A program made the position numbers and the translations under genes. Positions 5,451-12,864 of a DNA stretch of 13,765 nucleotides are shown piece by piece. Under the pieces are notes generated by a model. That model searched no databases. It saw nothing but the letters and a program-made list of their open reading frames with translations, and was not told where the DNA came from. Numbering within the stretch: position 1 is the stretch's first letter; each line of letters starts with the position of its first letter. This DNA comes from an uncultured Eubacteriales bacterium (GTDB taxonomy: Bacteria; Bacillota; Clostridia; Lachnospirales; CAG-274), in assembly GCA_902495025.1 (NCBI GenBank), contig CABUWB010000020.1:1-13765 (forward strand), given 5' to 3'.

Positions 5451-6971
5451 ATGAAGGGTTTTTCTGTTAAAACAGGTATGATGATTTGCGGAGCGGCGGT
5501 TTTTGCCGTTGCAATTTTTGCCGCAGGCATTAATTTTGGTAAAAGTCAGACTGAAACGGTATCAGCAATACCAACTGCGGTAACCACAACTGCCGCAGAG
5601 CTTACAACCGAGGCTGAAACCACAACGGCACTGCAGGAGGTAAGCGGCGTTAAAATAACCGTTCAGAAAGGCAACACATGGAAAAGCGGTGAAAAGACCT
5701 GCGCCCAGTACGAGGTTAAAATTGAAAACCCCGAGGGCGGCAGCTTAATAACCGACTGGCAGAGTGTTATAACATTTAATACAGGCTTTAAGGTTGACCA
5801 GCTCTGGAACGGCAGCTACACTGTCGAGGGAAAGTCAATAAAGGTAACGGCGGCAGAGTACAACAAGGAGCTTGCCGCAGGCGGTGAGCTGGGCTTTGGC
5901 TTTATCGGCACCTTTGATACCGACCCCGAGGAGCAGCCAAAGATTAAGCTGTATTCGGGCGGCAAGGAGATAGAGGTGGCAGACGGAAATGCCGTTAAAA
6001 CAGCTGCAAACACAGGCAGCAGCCTTGCAAATGCGGTTACGTCGCAGCCAAAGGCACAGAGCAATCCTCAAAAGGGTACTCCTGTTGAGGTAAACGGTCA
6101 GCTTTCCGTAAAGGGTACGCAGATTGTAAATAAAAACGGTCAGCCCTTTATAATCAAGGGTATAAGCACACATGGTATTGCGTGGTTTCCACAGTACATA
6201 AGCCTTGAAAGCTTCCGCACATTAAGGGACAGCTTAGGCGCAAACACCGTAAGGCTTGCGCTTTATTCCTCACAGGGTGAGGGCTACAATACCGAGCTGC
6301 ACAAAAAGGTTGACGAGGGCGTACAGTACGCCTCCGACCTTGGTATGTACGTTGTTATCGATTGGCACATACTTGCAAACGGCAACCCCAACACCGACAA
6401 GGCAGCAGCAGAGGCATTTTTCAAGGAAATGACCGCAAAATACAAGGACTACAACAATGTCATTTATGAAATCTGCAACGAGCCTAACGGCGATGTACAG
6501 TGGGATAGGGACATCAAGCCCTACGCACAGTCCATGATTAACACCATAAGGAGCGTTGACAACGACGCAATTATTATTGTGGGTACGCCTACATGGTCGC
6601 AGGACGTTGACGTGGCGGCTAAATCTCCGCTTACGGGCAGCAATATTGCCTACGCTTTCCATTTTTACGCAGCAACGCATAAGGCACAGTTCAGGGACAA
6701 GGTTTCAGCGGCTGTCAATGCAGGTCTGCCTGTAATTGTAAGCGAGTTTGGTATATGCGATGCATTTGGCAACGGTGCAATTGACGAGGCGGAGGCAGAC
6801 AAGTGGATGCAGTTCCTTGATGAAAGGAATATAGGCAGAATTTGCTGGAACTTGTCAAATAAAAACGAGTCCTCTGCAATTATTGACCCTAACTGTCAGA
6901 AAACCTCCGACTGGAGCGATAATGAGCTTTCACAGGCGGGCAAATGGGTTAAGAAAACATACAATAAATAA
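5451..6971 (+). CDS. Membrane-anchored endoglucanase: CBM2-like module plus GH5 catalytic domain
   Basis: A 506-residue secreted or anchored glycoside hydrolase. Residues 9-28 are a hydrophobic signal or anchor, followed by a Thr-rich linker (about 40-62). Residues 66-155 resemble a CBM2 cellulose-binding module, with spaced Trp77, Trp103 and Trp119 and the closing ELAAGGELGFGFIGT. A second linker runs to about 210. The GH5 barrel (about 212-504) shows FIIKGISTHG, NTVRLALY, YVVIDWHI, the acid/base Glu in YEICNEPNG (Glu344), HFYAATH, and the nucleophile in VIVSEFG (Glu432). It resembles the Cel5A/CelZ (GH5_2) type, expected to cut beta-1,4-glucan. There is no dockerin and no clear signal-peptidase site, so surface anchoring is plausible. 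The ATG at 5451 with AGGGGG before it is preferred over an in-frame ATG at 5376, which lies upstream of the promoter. Confidence 0.92.
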   Translation: MKGFSVKTGMMICGAAVFAVAIFAAGINFGKSQTETVSAIPTAVTTTAAELTTEAETTTALQEVSGVKITVQKGNTWKSGEKTCAQYEVKIENPEGGSLITDWQSVITFNTGFKVDQLWNGSYTVEGKSIKVTAAEYNKELAAGGELGFGFIGTFDTDPEEQPKIKLYSGGKEIEVADGNAVKTAANTGSSLANAVTSQPKAQSNPQKGTPVEVNGQLSVKGTQIVNKNGQPFIIKGISTHGIAWFPQYISLESFRTLRDSLGANTVRLALYSSQGEGYNTELHKKVDEGVQYASDLGMYVVIDWHILANGNPNTDKAAAEAFFKEMTAKYKDYNNVIYEICNEPNGDVQWDRDIKPYAQSMINTIRSVDNDAIIIVGTPTWSQDVDVAAKSPLTGSNIAYAFHFYAATHKAQFRDKVSAAVNAGLPVIVSEFGICDAFGNGAIDEAEADKWMQFLDERNIGRICWNLSNKNESSAIIDPNCQKTSDWSDNELSQAGKWVKKTYNK

Positions 6972-6988
6972 GAAAAGAGAGTAAAGCT

Positions 6989-7672
6989 ATGAAAAAGATA
7001 CCAAAGGAACTAGTAGTTTTGGTTGGCGTTGCACTGCTTATCTGTGTTCTGCTTGCCATAATATCAATCAGCAGTAAAAACGGCGGAGCCGTTAACGACG
7101 AGGGTACGGCGGTGGTTACTGTTACGGAAACCACAACCGAGGACGTTGCAAGCGTTGACCCCATTGAGCTGCCCGACACAGCACCTATTGAGGAGGTGCT
7201 TGGTTTTGAGCCTATGCAGGTTAAAAAGCTGTCGGAAAAGTTTGTTTTAAGAACGGTTGATATTGTGGACAACGGTGTTATTTATAACTACCAGAAGGAC
7301 CTTGCCGCAAACGGTGCAAGACTTTTTCTTAAAATAAATAAAATGACCGAGGAGGAATATAATGCCTCCCTCCCTGCCGAAAGCGTAAGGCAGAATATTG
7401 AAATTGACGGCAGAAATACCGTTTTTGCCGACAGAATACTTTATAAAGTACCAAATGAGGAGGAGCTTGCGGAGGACTCTCCAGAGCGTGTGCAGGAAAA
7501 GGAGGGTACCGCTGTTGTTGAGCATAGCGACCTTTATAAGGAGCTTGCTCCCATGCAGACCCTTGACTGGTATGAAAACGGCTGTAAGTTTGAGCTGTAT
7601 GCCGAGCATTTAAGCCTTACCGCAGAGGATATGACCGAGCTTGTGCATAATTATTTTACTAATGGTGAATAA
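6989..7672 (+). CDS. Membrane-anchored extracytoplasmic protein of unknown function
   Basis: 227 residues with one N-terminal membrane segment (about 8-28) and a short Thr/Glu linker (VTVTETTTED), then a globular domain from about 60. The end, LDWYENGCKFELYAEHLSLTAEDMTELVHNYF, resembles the last strand and helix of DUF4367-type domains (W-x-E-x-G-x-x-F, then an acidic helix). This is a tentative resemblance. It starts 17 nt after the GH5 stop with AAGAGAG as ribosome site and shares its terminator, so it is probably co-expressed with the cellulase. A role in binding, sensing or anchoring is possible, but nothing catalytic is visible. Confidence 0.8.
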   Translation: MKKIPKELVVLVGVALLICVLLAIISISSKNGGAVNDEGTAVVTVTETTTEDVASVDPIELPDTAPIEEVLGFEPMQVKKLSEKFVLRTVDIVDNGVIYNYQKDLAANGARLFLKINKMTEEEYNASLPAESVRQNIEIDGRNTVFADRILYKVPNEEELAEDSPERVQEKEGTAVVEHSDLYKELAPMQTLDWYENGCKFELYAEHLSLTAEDMTELVHNYFTNGE

Positions 7673-7686
7673 TGTGGTTTTAGGGT

Positions 7687-7721
7687 GGCTGCTGCAATTT
7701 AATTTGCAGCAGCCCCTTTTT
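7687..7721 (+). terminator. Intrinsic terminator of the GH5 operon
   Basis: A perfect 11-bp stem GGCTGCTGCAA/TTGCAGCAGCC (7687-7697 with 7704-7714), a 6-nt loop, then CCTTTTT, beginning 14 nt after the stop codon. Confidence 0.9.
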
Positions 7722-7748
7722 ATATAGGAGAAAACATTAATTTATATT

Positions 7749-7786
7749 AAAAAACAGAGCTATCGCAAAATTATTGCGACAGCTCT
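7749..7786 (-). terminator. Intrinsic terminator of the ung operon
   Basis: On the minus strand AGAGCT-g-TCGCAA, a 5-nt loop, TTGCGA-t-AGCTCT (7756-7786), then GTTTTTT. The stem is 12 bp with one bulge pair. It starts 6 nt beyond the ung stop, tail to tail with the GH5 operon terminator. Confidence 0.88.
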
Positions 7787-7792
7787 TTAATA

Positions 7793-8464
7793 TTACTGTC
7801 CACCGCCAATCCAGTCAATAGTGCTTACGCCCCTCTGTTTTAAAAACTCATTACACGCCTTAAAATGGCCACAGCCGAAAAAGCCCCTGTATGCCGACAG
7901 CGGACTTGGGTGCGCCGACTTCAGTACAAGGTGATTTGTATTATCCAAAAGCTGCTCCTTTTTCTGTGATGGTGCACCCCACAGCAGATAAACTATGGGC
8001 TGATTAAGCGTATTTATGTAGCTTATTGCATTGTCGGTAAAGGTTTCCCAGCCGTTGTTCTTATGCGAGTTTGCCGCACCCTGCCTTACCGTCATAACGG
8101 TATTGAGCATAAGCACACCCTGCTGCGCCCAGTCCTCCAAAAAACCGTTTTCCCTGTCGCAGCAGCCATATTCTTCGGCAAGCTCCTTATAGATATTTTT
8201 AAGTGAGGGCGGCAGCTTTGGCTGGCTTGGCAGCACCGAAAAGCACAAACCATGCGCCTGGTTTGGCTCGTGATATGGGTCCTGTCCCAGAATAACCGCC
8301 TTTATATCCGACGGCTTTGTAAGCTCAAACGCCCTGAAAATATTTTCCTTGGGAGGGTAGCAGACACCCTCGAAATATTCCTTTTCTACAAAGGACATAA
8401 GCGGCGCAAAGTAGTCCTTTTTTTCCTCCGCTGCAAAAAAATCCTCCCAGCCTGTTATATTCAT
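7793..8464 (-). CDS. ung: Uracil-DNA glycosylase, family 1
   Basis: Removes uracil from DNA as the first step of base excision repair. At 223 residues it has the normal length and all key motifs: the water-activating loop GQDPYH (60-65, catalytic Asp62), AHGLCFSV (70-77), VLMLNTVMTVRQGAANSH (117-134) and the DNA-intercalation loop HPSPLSAYRGFFG (185-197, His185). Its ATG overlaps the stop of the upstream lipoprotein gene in an ATGA arrangement, so translation is coupled. It is the last gene of an otherwise envelope-related operon and is followed by a clear terminator. Confidence 0.97.
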   Translation of the reverse strand: MNITGWEDFFAAEEKKDYFAPLMSFVEKEYFEGVCYPPKENIFRAFELTKPSDIKAVILGQDPYHEPNQAHGLCFSVLPSQPKLPPSLKNIYKELAEEYGCCDRENGFLEDWAQQGVLMLNTVMTVRQGAANSHKNNGWETFTDNAISYINTLNQPIVYLLWGAPSQKKEQLLDNTNHLVLKSAHPSPLSAYRGFFGCGHFKACNEFLKQRGVSTIDWIGGGQ

Positions 8465-8877
8465 TGTATGCTCTCCTCGTAATCCTGTGGTTTTTCTTTA
8501 GTTACAGTTCCGTCCGTTCCGCTTATATATATCGAGTCATCAATTGAGGAATAATGGTCGTTATCTACCAGCCACATTAAACTGAAGGTATACCAGCGCT
8601 GGTAGTCTTTATGTTCGGCCGGGTACATAATATCTATTCTGTTACCTGTTTTTTCGTCAATTGTTCCCGGCTCAATATTCCAGTAGTCCTTTGCAATTTC
8701 ATAAGCCTGTGAAAAGGAAATATAATTTTCGGTTTCGGCATTGTCGGTTTGCTCCGCTGTTGTTTCTTCAGAGATTGTTTCTTCTATCGTAGTTTCCGCA
8801 GTGTTGGTTTGCCCAGCCGCACTGCAGCCTGCAAGTAAAACGCAAATCAGCACTGCACCAAATAATTTTCCCTTCAT
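8461..8877 (-). CDS. Small lipoprotein of unknown function
   Basis: 138 residues. The N-terminus MKGKLFGAVLICVLLAGC is a lipoprotein signal peptide with lipobox LAGC (Cys18), so the protein should be anchored to the outer face of the membrane. A Thr/Glu-rich linker (about 28-50, TTIEETISEETTAEQT) precedes a compact domain with YISFSQAYEIAKDYWNIEPG and RWYTFSLMWLVDND. The helix-then-strands order hints at a PepSY-like fold, but the match is weak. Good ribosome site GGGGAGG. Its stop overlaps the ung start by 4 nt, and only 2 nt separate it from the upstream gene. Confidence 0.82.
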   Translation of the reverse strand: MKGKLFGAVLICVLLAGCSAAGQTNTAETTIEETISEETTAEQTDNAETENYISFSQAYEIAKDYWNIEPGTIDEKTGNRIDIMYPAEHKDYQRWYTFSLMWLVDNDHYSSIDDSIYISGTDGTVTKEKPQDYEESIQ

Positions 8878-8879
8878 AA

Positions 8880-9107
8880 TTAAACCTCCCCAAAGTTTTC
8901 CATACAGTATTCAAGTCCGCAATCGGTCAGCGTAATTGACACCTTTACCATATCACGCCTTAAAAACTGTATATAGTCCTTAATTTCATTTACCGCCATA
9001 TTAAAATCGTGTACCTGTGAGGACGGCGGCGTATTTATTGTATAGTCCTCGCCGCCCGAGTATGCCTTATACACATTTAAAAGTAATTCTTCCGCCCTGC
9101 TGCTCAT
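8880..9107 (-). CDS. Small cytosolic protein, possible winged-helix fold
   Basis: 75 residues without signal or membrane segment. The N-terminal helix (SSRAEELLLNVYKAYSG) and the ending VKVSITLTDCGLEYCMENF resemble the first helix and the wing-plus-helix end of winged-helix domains (LTxxGxEY). This is pattern-based and tentative. The start is supported by GAGGT 8 nt before the ATG; an ATG nearer to that site gives a two-codon frame and is excluded. It sits between two lipoprotein genes with gaps of 13 and 2 nt, so it is part of the operon. Confidence 0.7.
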   Translation of the reverse strand: MSSRAEELLLNVYKAYSGGEDYTINTPPSSQVHDFNMAVNEIKDYIQFLRRDMVKVSITLTDCGLEYCMENFGEV

Positions 9108-9120
9108 TTTTTCATACCTC

Positions 9121-9594
9121 TTATGCGCTCACGCTTTCACTCTCGTCCTGCGTAGTTTCTTCCTGTGTATCCGTTGTTTCCTCTGCTTGAACACCTTCCT
9201 TTTCCTCTATTGCCACAACACTCTGACCATTTTCATCAACGGCAAGGGTCAGCTTTTCAGCCGAGGAAAGATTGATTTCGGAATATAAAATTGCCTTTCC
9301 GTCAGAGTCCACACACCTTATGTCATATCTGTCCTTACTGTTTAAAGGATATTCCAGCTTTATTTCGGAGCCTCTGCGAAAAACCTCGTTTTTACCGAGC
9401 AGATTGCTGCCCCAGTTTTGCATATTGCTGACGGAAATATAAATTTCGTGTATCTCCACATCGGTAAGGTTGGCAAGTTTAAAGGTCGGCAGCTCCTCCT
9501 GCGTCTGCATGGTGTCATCACCGCCGCTTTTGCCGCAGCCAGCAAGGGCAGCAAGCAGAGTAATAATAAATAATAAAGTTAAAAGTTTTTTCAT
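9121..9594 (-). CDS. Lipoprotein with an all-beta WG..LLG-type domain
   Basis: 157 residues. MKKLLTLLFIITLLAALAGC is a lipoprotein signal peptide (Cys20). The body (about 34-130) reads FKLANLTDVEIHEIYISVS, WGSNLLGKNEVFRRGSEIKLEY and YDIRCVDSDGKAILYSEINLSS. I recognise this as a beta-sandwich-like pattern (N-x-T, I-x-x-x-Y-I-S, W-G-x-x-L-L-G, Y-D-I-R, D-x-D-G) that recurs in bacterial secreted proteins of unknown function. It ends in an acidic Thr-rich tail (TTDTQEETTQDESESVSA). Its ATG overlaps the stop of the GT-C gene as ATGA, with GGAGAT as ribosome site. The role is unknown; membrane-surface location is likely. Confidence 0.83.
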   Translation of the reverse strand: MKKLLTLLFIITLLAALAGCGKSGGDDTMQTQEELPTFKLANLTDVEIHEIYISVSNMQNWGSNLLGKNEVFRRGSEIKLEYPLNSKDRYDIRCVDSDGKAILYSEINLSSAEKLTLAVDENGQSVVAIEEKEGVQAEETTDTQEETTQDESESVSA

Positions 9595-11678
9595 ATTAAT
9601 TTATCTCCATTTTCAAAAAAATGCTCCTTAACAGCCTGCATACCATAGATTGCAGCAAGCATAAATACGGGCGAAAAGTTAAGCAGATACCTTGACTTTG
9701 ACTCCCACAGCATAAAAAACAGCATTACGCCCAGCATTATCAGCCGTAAAAACATTGCATAGTCAGGCTCAGGCTTTTTAAGGCTTAAAAGCGCACCCAT
9801 TGCCGCAAAAATATACATGCAATAAACAAAAATCTGTATATACAGCTTATATATATTGTTATAGGCTCTGCCGGGTGTGAATGTATCATATATAACGCTG
9901 TCCTTATTTATGCCCCATTCAATATGGTTATCCTGCATAAACTGACCGTCCAGCCAGCTGTCCGCCGCCTTTGAAAACTCATATTCGCCAAGCTCCGTAA
10001 GGGTGCCAAAGCCTGCTATACGCTGTTTTAGCAGCTCAACATCGGCACTTTTCTTTTCCTCCTTTGAGGGGAAACTATCAGTATACACAAAGTCCTCCTG
10101 CGAATATCCGCCGCCCGAGTCCCTGTTTATGCCCATCATAACCCAGTGAACAAGCGGAAATTCCAGCTCATTGCTGTGGTCAAGGTCAATCCATGAGCAA
10201 TTTTTTGTATAAGCACTCCATACGCAGCTTACCGCAATAACCGCCGCAAGGGCTGTAACTGCAAAGCGTGTATTTTTAAACCCTTTAAGTATGCAATGTA
10301 TTAAAACCGCAACCGCCATTACCATAACACTGCCCTTGATAAGCGCACCCACAGCAATTGATGCACCCACAAGCAGATATTTTATATAGGGACACTTAAA
10401 CCGCTTATCATCAGCCGAATAAAGCCAGAGTGCCAGTGTTACAAACGGCATTGACAGTGTATCGGTATAAAAGCGGCAGGCATTTATATAGTAAGGTATA
10501 AAGAGTGCCGACATAACAAGGCTGATAAACATTCCCTTTCTGCCAAAAAGGTTTTTAGCCGTAAGTACAGCAAACCAAACACCCGCCATTATAAATATAA
10601 TATTAAAAAAGATACTTATATAATTGCTCAGCATATCCTCTGCCGTAAGCGAAAATGCCGCAAGCACCTTGTAAAGCAGTGCAAGTATGGCAAGTATAGG
10701 CAGATTGTTTTGGTAACGTACAAAATAGTCGTTGTTTGATGCCACAACAAACCAGTTATACGGTTCATTGCCTGTACAAAGGGTGTTTACACCGCCCCTT
10801 TCTGCAATTTCCCAAGCACTGTAATACACCGAACCTAAATCCGTCTGAATAAGGCTTGCCATTTTGCAGCCAATAATGCACATTAAGGCAGTCATGGCAG
10901 CAAAAATCAACGCCAAAATAAGACGTATATGCTTTTTTGTCTGTCTGATCCTTACGTAAAGTATGGCAATGGCGTAAACCGAAAGCGGTATAAGCACAAA
11001 CAAAACGATTTTCTGCTTTGCAATACCAAGTCCAAAGAGCATAACTATAGTCATACAGGCGGCAAAAAGCCCTTCACAGAGCATAACTGCCGAGCACTGT
11101 ATACCGCTGTATTTTATGCCAAAGCGTGCCGCCGCAAAATAAAGCGTAAGCCATGCAAACACATAAAGCACCGCACCTGCCAGATTTGGAAAAAGGCTTT
11201 TGGGTGCACAGTGCAGACTAATTGAATTAAGCGTAAGGCTGATACCCTCCCTGTCGGAAATATCAAGCCTTAATTTGTCCCCCGATTTAATTTTTATTTC
11301 ATTAAAGCCTTCCCTCAGATAAAACGGGGTTGATCTGTCGTCCGAAAAGCCGTTTTTGCCGTCCGAAAAATACAGCCTTGCGCCCACAACAGGCTCACTT
11401 AAACCACTTACATCAATATTAATATAATTAAAATAATGGCTGCCGTCAAAAAAGAGCTTGGAATCGGGACCAGTTGTGGTTATTGTACCGCCGTCAAGGG
11501 TAAGCTGGTCAGACGCAGTGTTAAGCGCAGCAATATCCACATCAGCCGTATATCTGTCAGTAAGCAGTGTAAAGCCACCCTTAAACATAATAAATAAAAT
11601 AAAGCCCAGCGCCAGCCAGAGCAAAAATCCCTTTGTGAATTTGATTTTCTTTATATCCATACACTTACCCCCGCTCAT
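9591..11678 (-). CDS. GT-C fold membrane glycosyltransferase, GT39-like
   Basis: Up to 695 residues. An N-terminal membrane helix (about 17-36) is followed by an extracytoplasmic beta-rich segment (about 40-150), then about ten membrane segments from 160 onward. GT-C features are the acidic first-loop motif QTDLGSVYYSAWEIAERGG (278-296), VRYQNNLPILAIL (320-332), FYTDTLSMPF (403-412), HWVMMGINRDSGGGYSQEDF (511-530) and the late ESKSRYLLNFSPVF (659-672). Such enzymes take a sugar from a polyprenyl phosphate and transfer it outside the membrane; the adjacent GtrB-like enzyme would make that donor. Acceptor and sugar are unknown. The ATG at 11678 overlaps the GtrB stop (TAATG); the Met at 11660, preceded by GGGGGT, is an equally good start. 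Its end overlaps the lipoprotein start by 4 nt. Confidence 0.82.
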   Translation of the reverse strand: MSGGKCMDIKKIKFTKGFLLWLALGFILFIMFKGGFTLLTDRYTADVDIAALNTASDQLTLDGGTITTTGPDSKLFFDGSHYFNYINIDVSGLSEPVVGARLYFSDGKNGFSDDRSTPFYLREGFNEIKIKSGDKLRLDISDREGISLTLNSISLHCAPKSLFPNLAGAVLYVFAWLTLYFAAARFGIKYSGIQCSAVMLCEGLFAACMTIVMLFGLGIAKQKIVLFVLIPLSVYAIAILYVRIRQTKKHIRLILALIFAAMTALMCIIGCKMASLIQTDLGSVYYSAWEIAERGGVNTLCTGNEPYNWFVVASNNDYFVRYQNNLPILAILALLYKVLAAFSLTAEDMLSNYISIFFNIIFIMAGVWFAVLTAKNLFGRKGMFISLVMSALFIPYYINACRFYTDTLSMPFVTLALWLYSADDKRFKCPYIKYLLVGASIAVGALIKGSVMVMAVAVLIHCILKGFKNTRFAVTALAAVIAVSCVWSAYTKNCSWIDLDHSNELEFPLVHWVMMGINRDSGGGYSQEDFVYTDSFPSKEEKKSADVELLKQRIAGFGTLTELGEYEFSKAADSWLDGQFMQDNHIEWGINKDSVIYDTFTPGRAYNNIYKLYIQIFVYCMYIFAAMGALLSLKKPEPDYAMFLRLIMLGVMLFFMLWESKSRYLLNFSPVFMLAAIYGMQAVKEHFFENGDKLI

Positions 11679-12640
11679 TACTCTCCGTCCTTTTGGTAGG
11701 TTCTTTCTCCGACAATAAAGCGTGGGCGTGCCTTGGTTTCCATATAAATTTTACCTATATATTCGCCTATTATACCGGTGGATATAAGCTGTATGCCGCT
11801 TAAAAAGCAGACTATGCTCACAGTTGACGCCCAGCCTGCAACAGTATTGCCCGTAAACGCCTGCACCACCGACCAGATAACACCTATAAAGCTGATTAAC
11901 GATACAACAACACCAAAAGAGCTGATAATCCTTATAGGCTTTATGGACAGGCTTGTTATGCCGTCAAAGGCAAGTGCGAGCATTTTTTTAAGCGGATAGT
12001 GGCTCTCACCTGCCAGCCTTTCATGACGTTCATAATAAACGCTGGTGCTTTTAAAACCCACAAGCGGAACAAGACCCCTTAAAAAGAGGTTGACCTCCTT
12101 AAATTTTGCAAACTCATTCAGCACTCTGCTGCTTATAAGGCGGTAATCGGCATGGTTAAACACCACCTCACAGCCCATAACACGCATAATTTTATAAAAG
12201 CCCTCTGCCGTAAAGCGCTTAAAAAATGTATCTGTCTTTCTGCTGCTGCGAACACCGTAAACCACCTCGCAGCCATCAAGATAGGCATCTACCATTTCAT
12301 TCATCGCATTTATATCGTCCTGTCCGTCGCAGTCAATGGATATGGTAATATCGCACATCTGCTTTGCCTCCATTAAGCCGCAAAGTAGCGCATTCTGATG
12401 TCCTCTGTTGCGGCTGAGCGATACACCGCAATAACGCCCGTTTTCCTTTGAAAGCTGCGTAATTATATCCCATGTTTTGTCCTTAGAGCCGTCATTTACA
12501 AACATAATTTTGCTTTTTTCACTTATTTTACCGCCGTTTATAAGCTCGTTTATCTTGTCAAGAAACATTTTTGAGGTAACAGGCAGCACCTCCTGCTCAT
12601 TATAACAGGGTATAACTATGTATAAAACAGGTTTTTTCAT
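11678..12640 (-). CDS. GtrB-like polyprenyl-phosphate glycosyltransferase (GT2)
   Basis: 320 residues. An N-terminal GT-A domain has IVIPCYNEQEVLP (8-20), FVNDGSKDKTW (47-57) and the metal-site SIDCDGQDD (101-109). The FNHADYRLIS (161-170) and RLAGESHYPLKKMLALAFDGITS (208-230) segments are typical of the GtrB/CsbB group. Two membrane helices (about 238-260 and 271-292) precede the conserved end GEYIGKIYMETKARPRF. The family transfers glucose, or another hexose or GlcNAc, from a nucleotide sugar to undecaprenyl phosphate on the cytosolic face. The product would be flipped and used by the GT-C enzyme encoded just downstream. No separate small flippase gene of the GtrA type is visible here. The start is supported by GGGGAG before the ATG. 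First gene of the operon. Confidence 0.93.
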   Translation of the reverse strand: MKKPVLYIVIPCYNEQEVLPVTSKMFLDKINELINGGKISEKSKIMFVNDGSKDKTWDIITQLSKENGRYCGVSLSRNRGHQNALLCGLMEAKQMCDITISIDCDGQDDINAMNEMVDAYLDGCEVVYGVRSSRKTDTFFKRFTAEGFYKIMRVMGCEVVFNHADYRLISSRVLNEFAKFKEVNLFLRGLVPLVGFKSTSVYYERHERLAGESHYPLKKMLALAFDGITSLSIKPIRIISSFGVVVSLISFIGVIWSVVQAFTGNTVAGWASTVSIVCFLSGIQLISTGIIGEYIGKIYMETKARPRFIVGERTYQKDGE

Positions 12641-12683
12641 TATTACATCTCCCCATAGACAGTTTAATTTTTTACTTCTTATA

Positions 12684-12692
12684 AGTATAACA
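12684..12692 (-). promoter_or_regulatory. Extended -10 promoter of the glycosyltransferase operon
   Basis: On the minus strand TGTTATACT (12692-12684) is a good extended -10. The -35 region 17 nt further up (12707-12712) is only a run of T, so recognition would rely on the TG element. It lies about 45 nt before the GtrB-like ATG and after the purA terminator. Confidence 0.5.
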
Positions 12693-12771
12693 TAATAATA
12701 TTTTAAAAAAAAGCCAAAACTTACAAATACACAAATTATATTCTTATTTAAAATATTTATGCAGCAGTATT

Positions 12772-12809
12772 AAAAAGGGCTTGTTATTTTGAAATAACAA
12801 GCTCCTTTT
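12772..12809 (-). terminator. Bidirectional-looking intrinsic terminator after purA
   Basis: A perfect 10-bp stem GCTTGTTATT/AATAACAAGC (12779-12788 with 12793-12802) and a 4-nt loop, extended by AAAAGG/CCTTTT around a one-base bulge. On the minus strand it is followed by CCTTTTT, about 55 nt after the purA stop. It separates purA from the glycosyltransferase operon. Confidence 0.88.
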
Positions 12810-12864
12810 CATTATGGCAATAATCTGTGATAATTCCACATTTATTAACCGTTCTATTTTATTT

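Noticed and set aside
7793..8464. ung as a sign of phage or mobile DNA.
   Set aside because: It is a normal cellular family 1 enzyme coupled to its neighbour; no integrase, phage structural gene or attachment site is seen.
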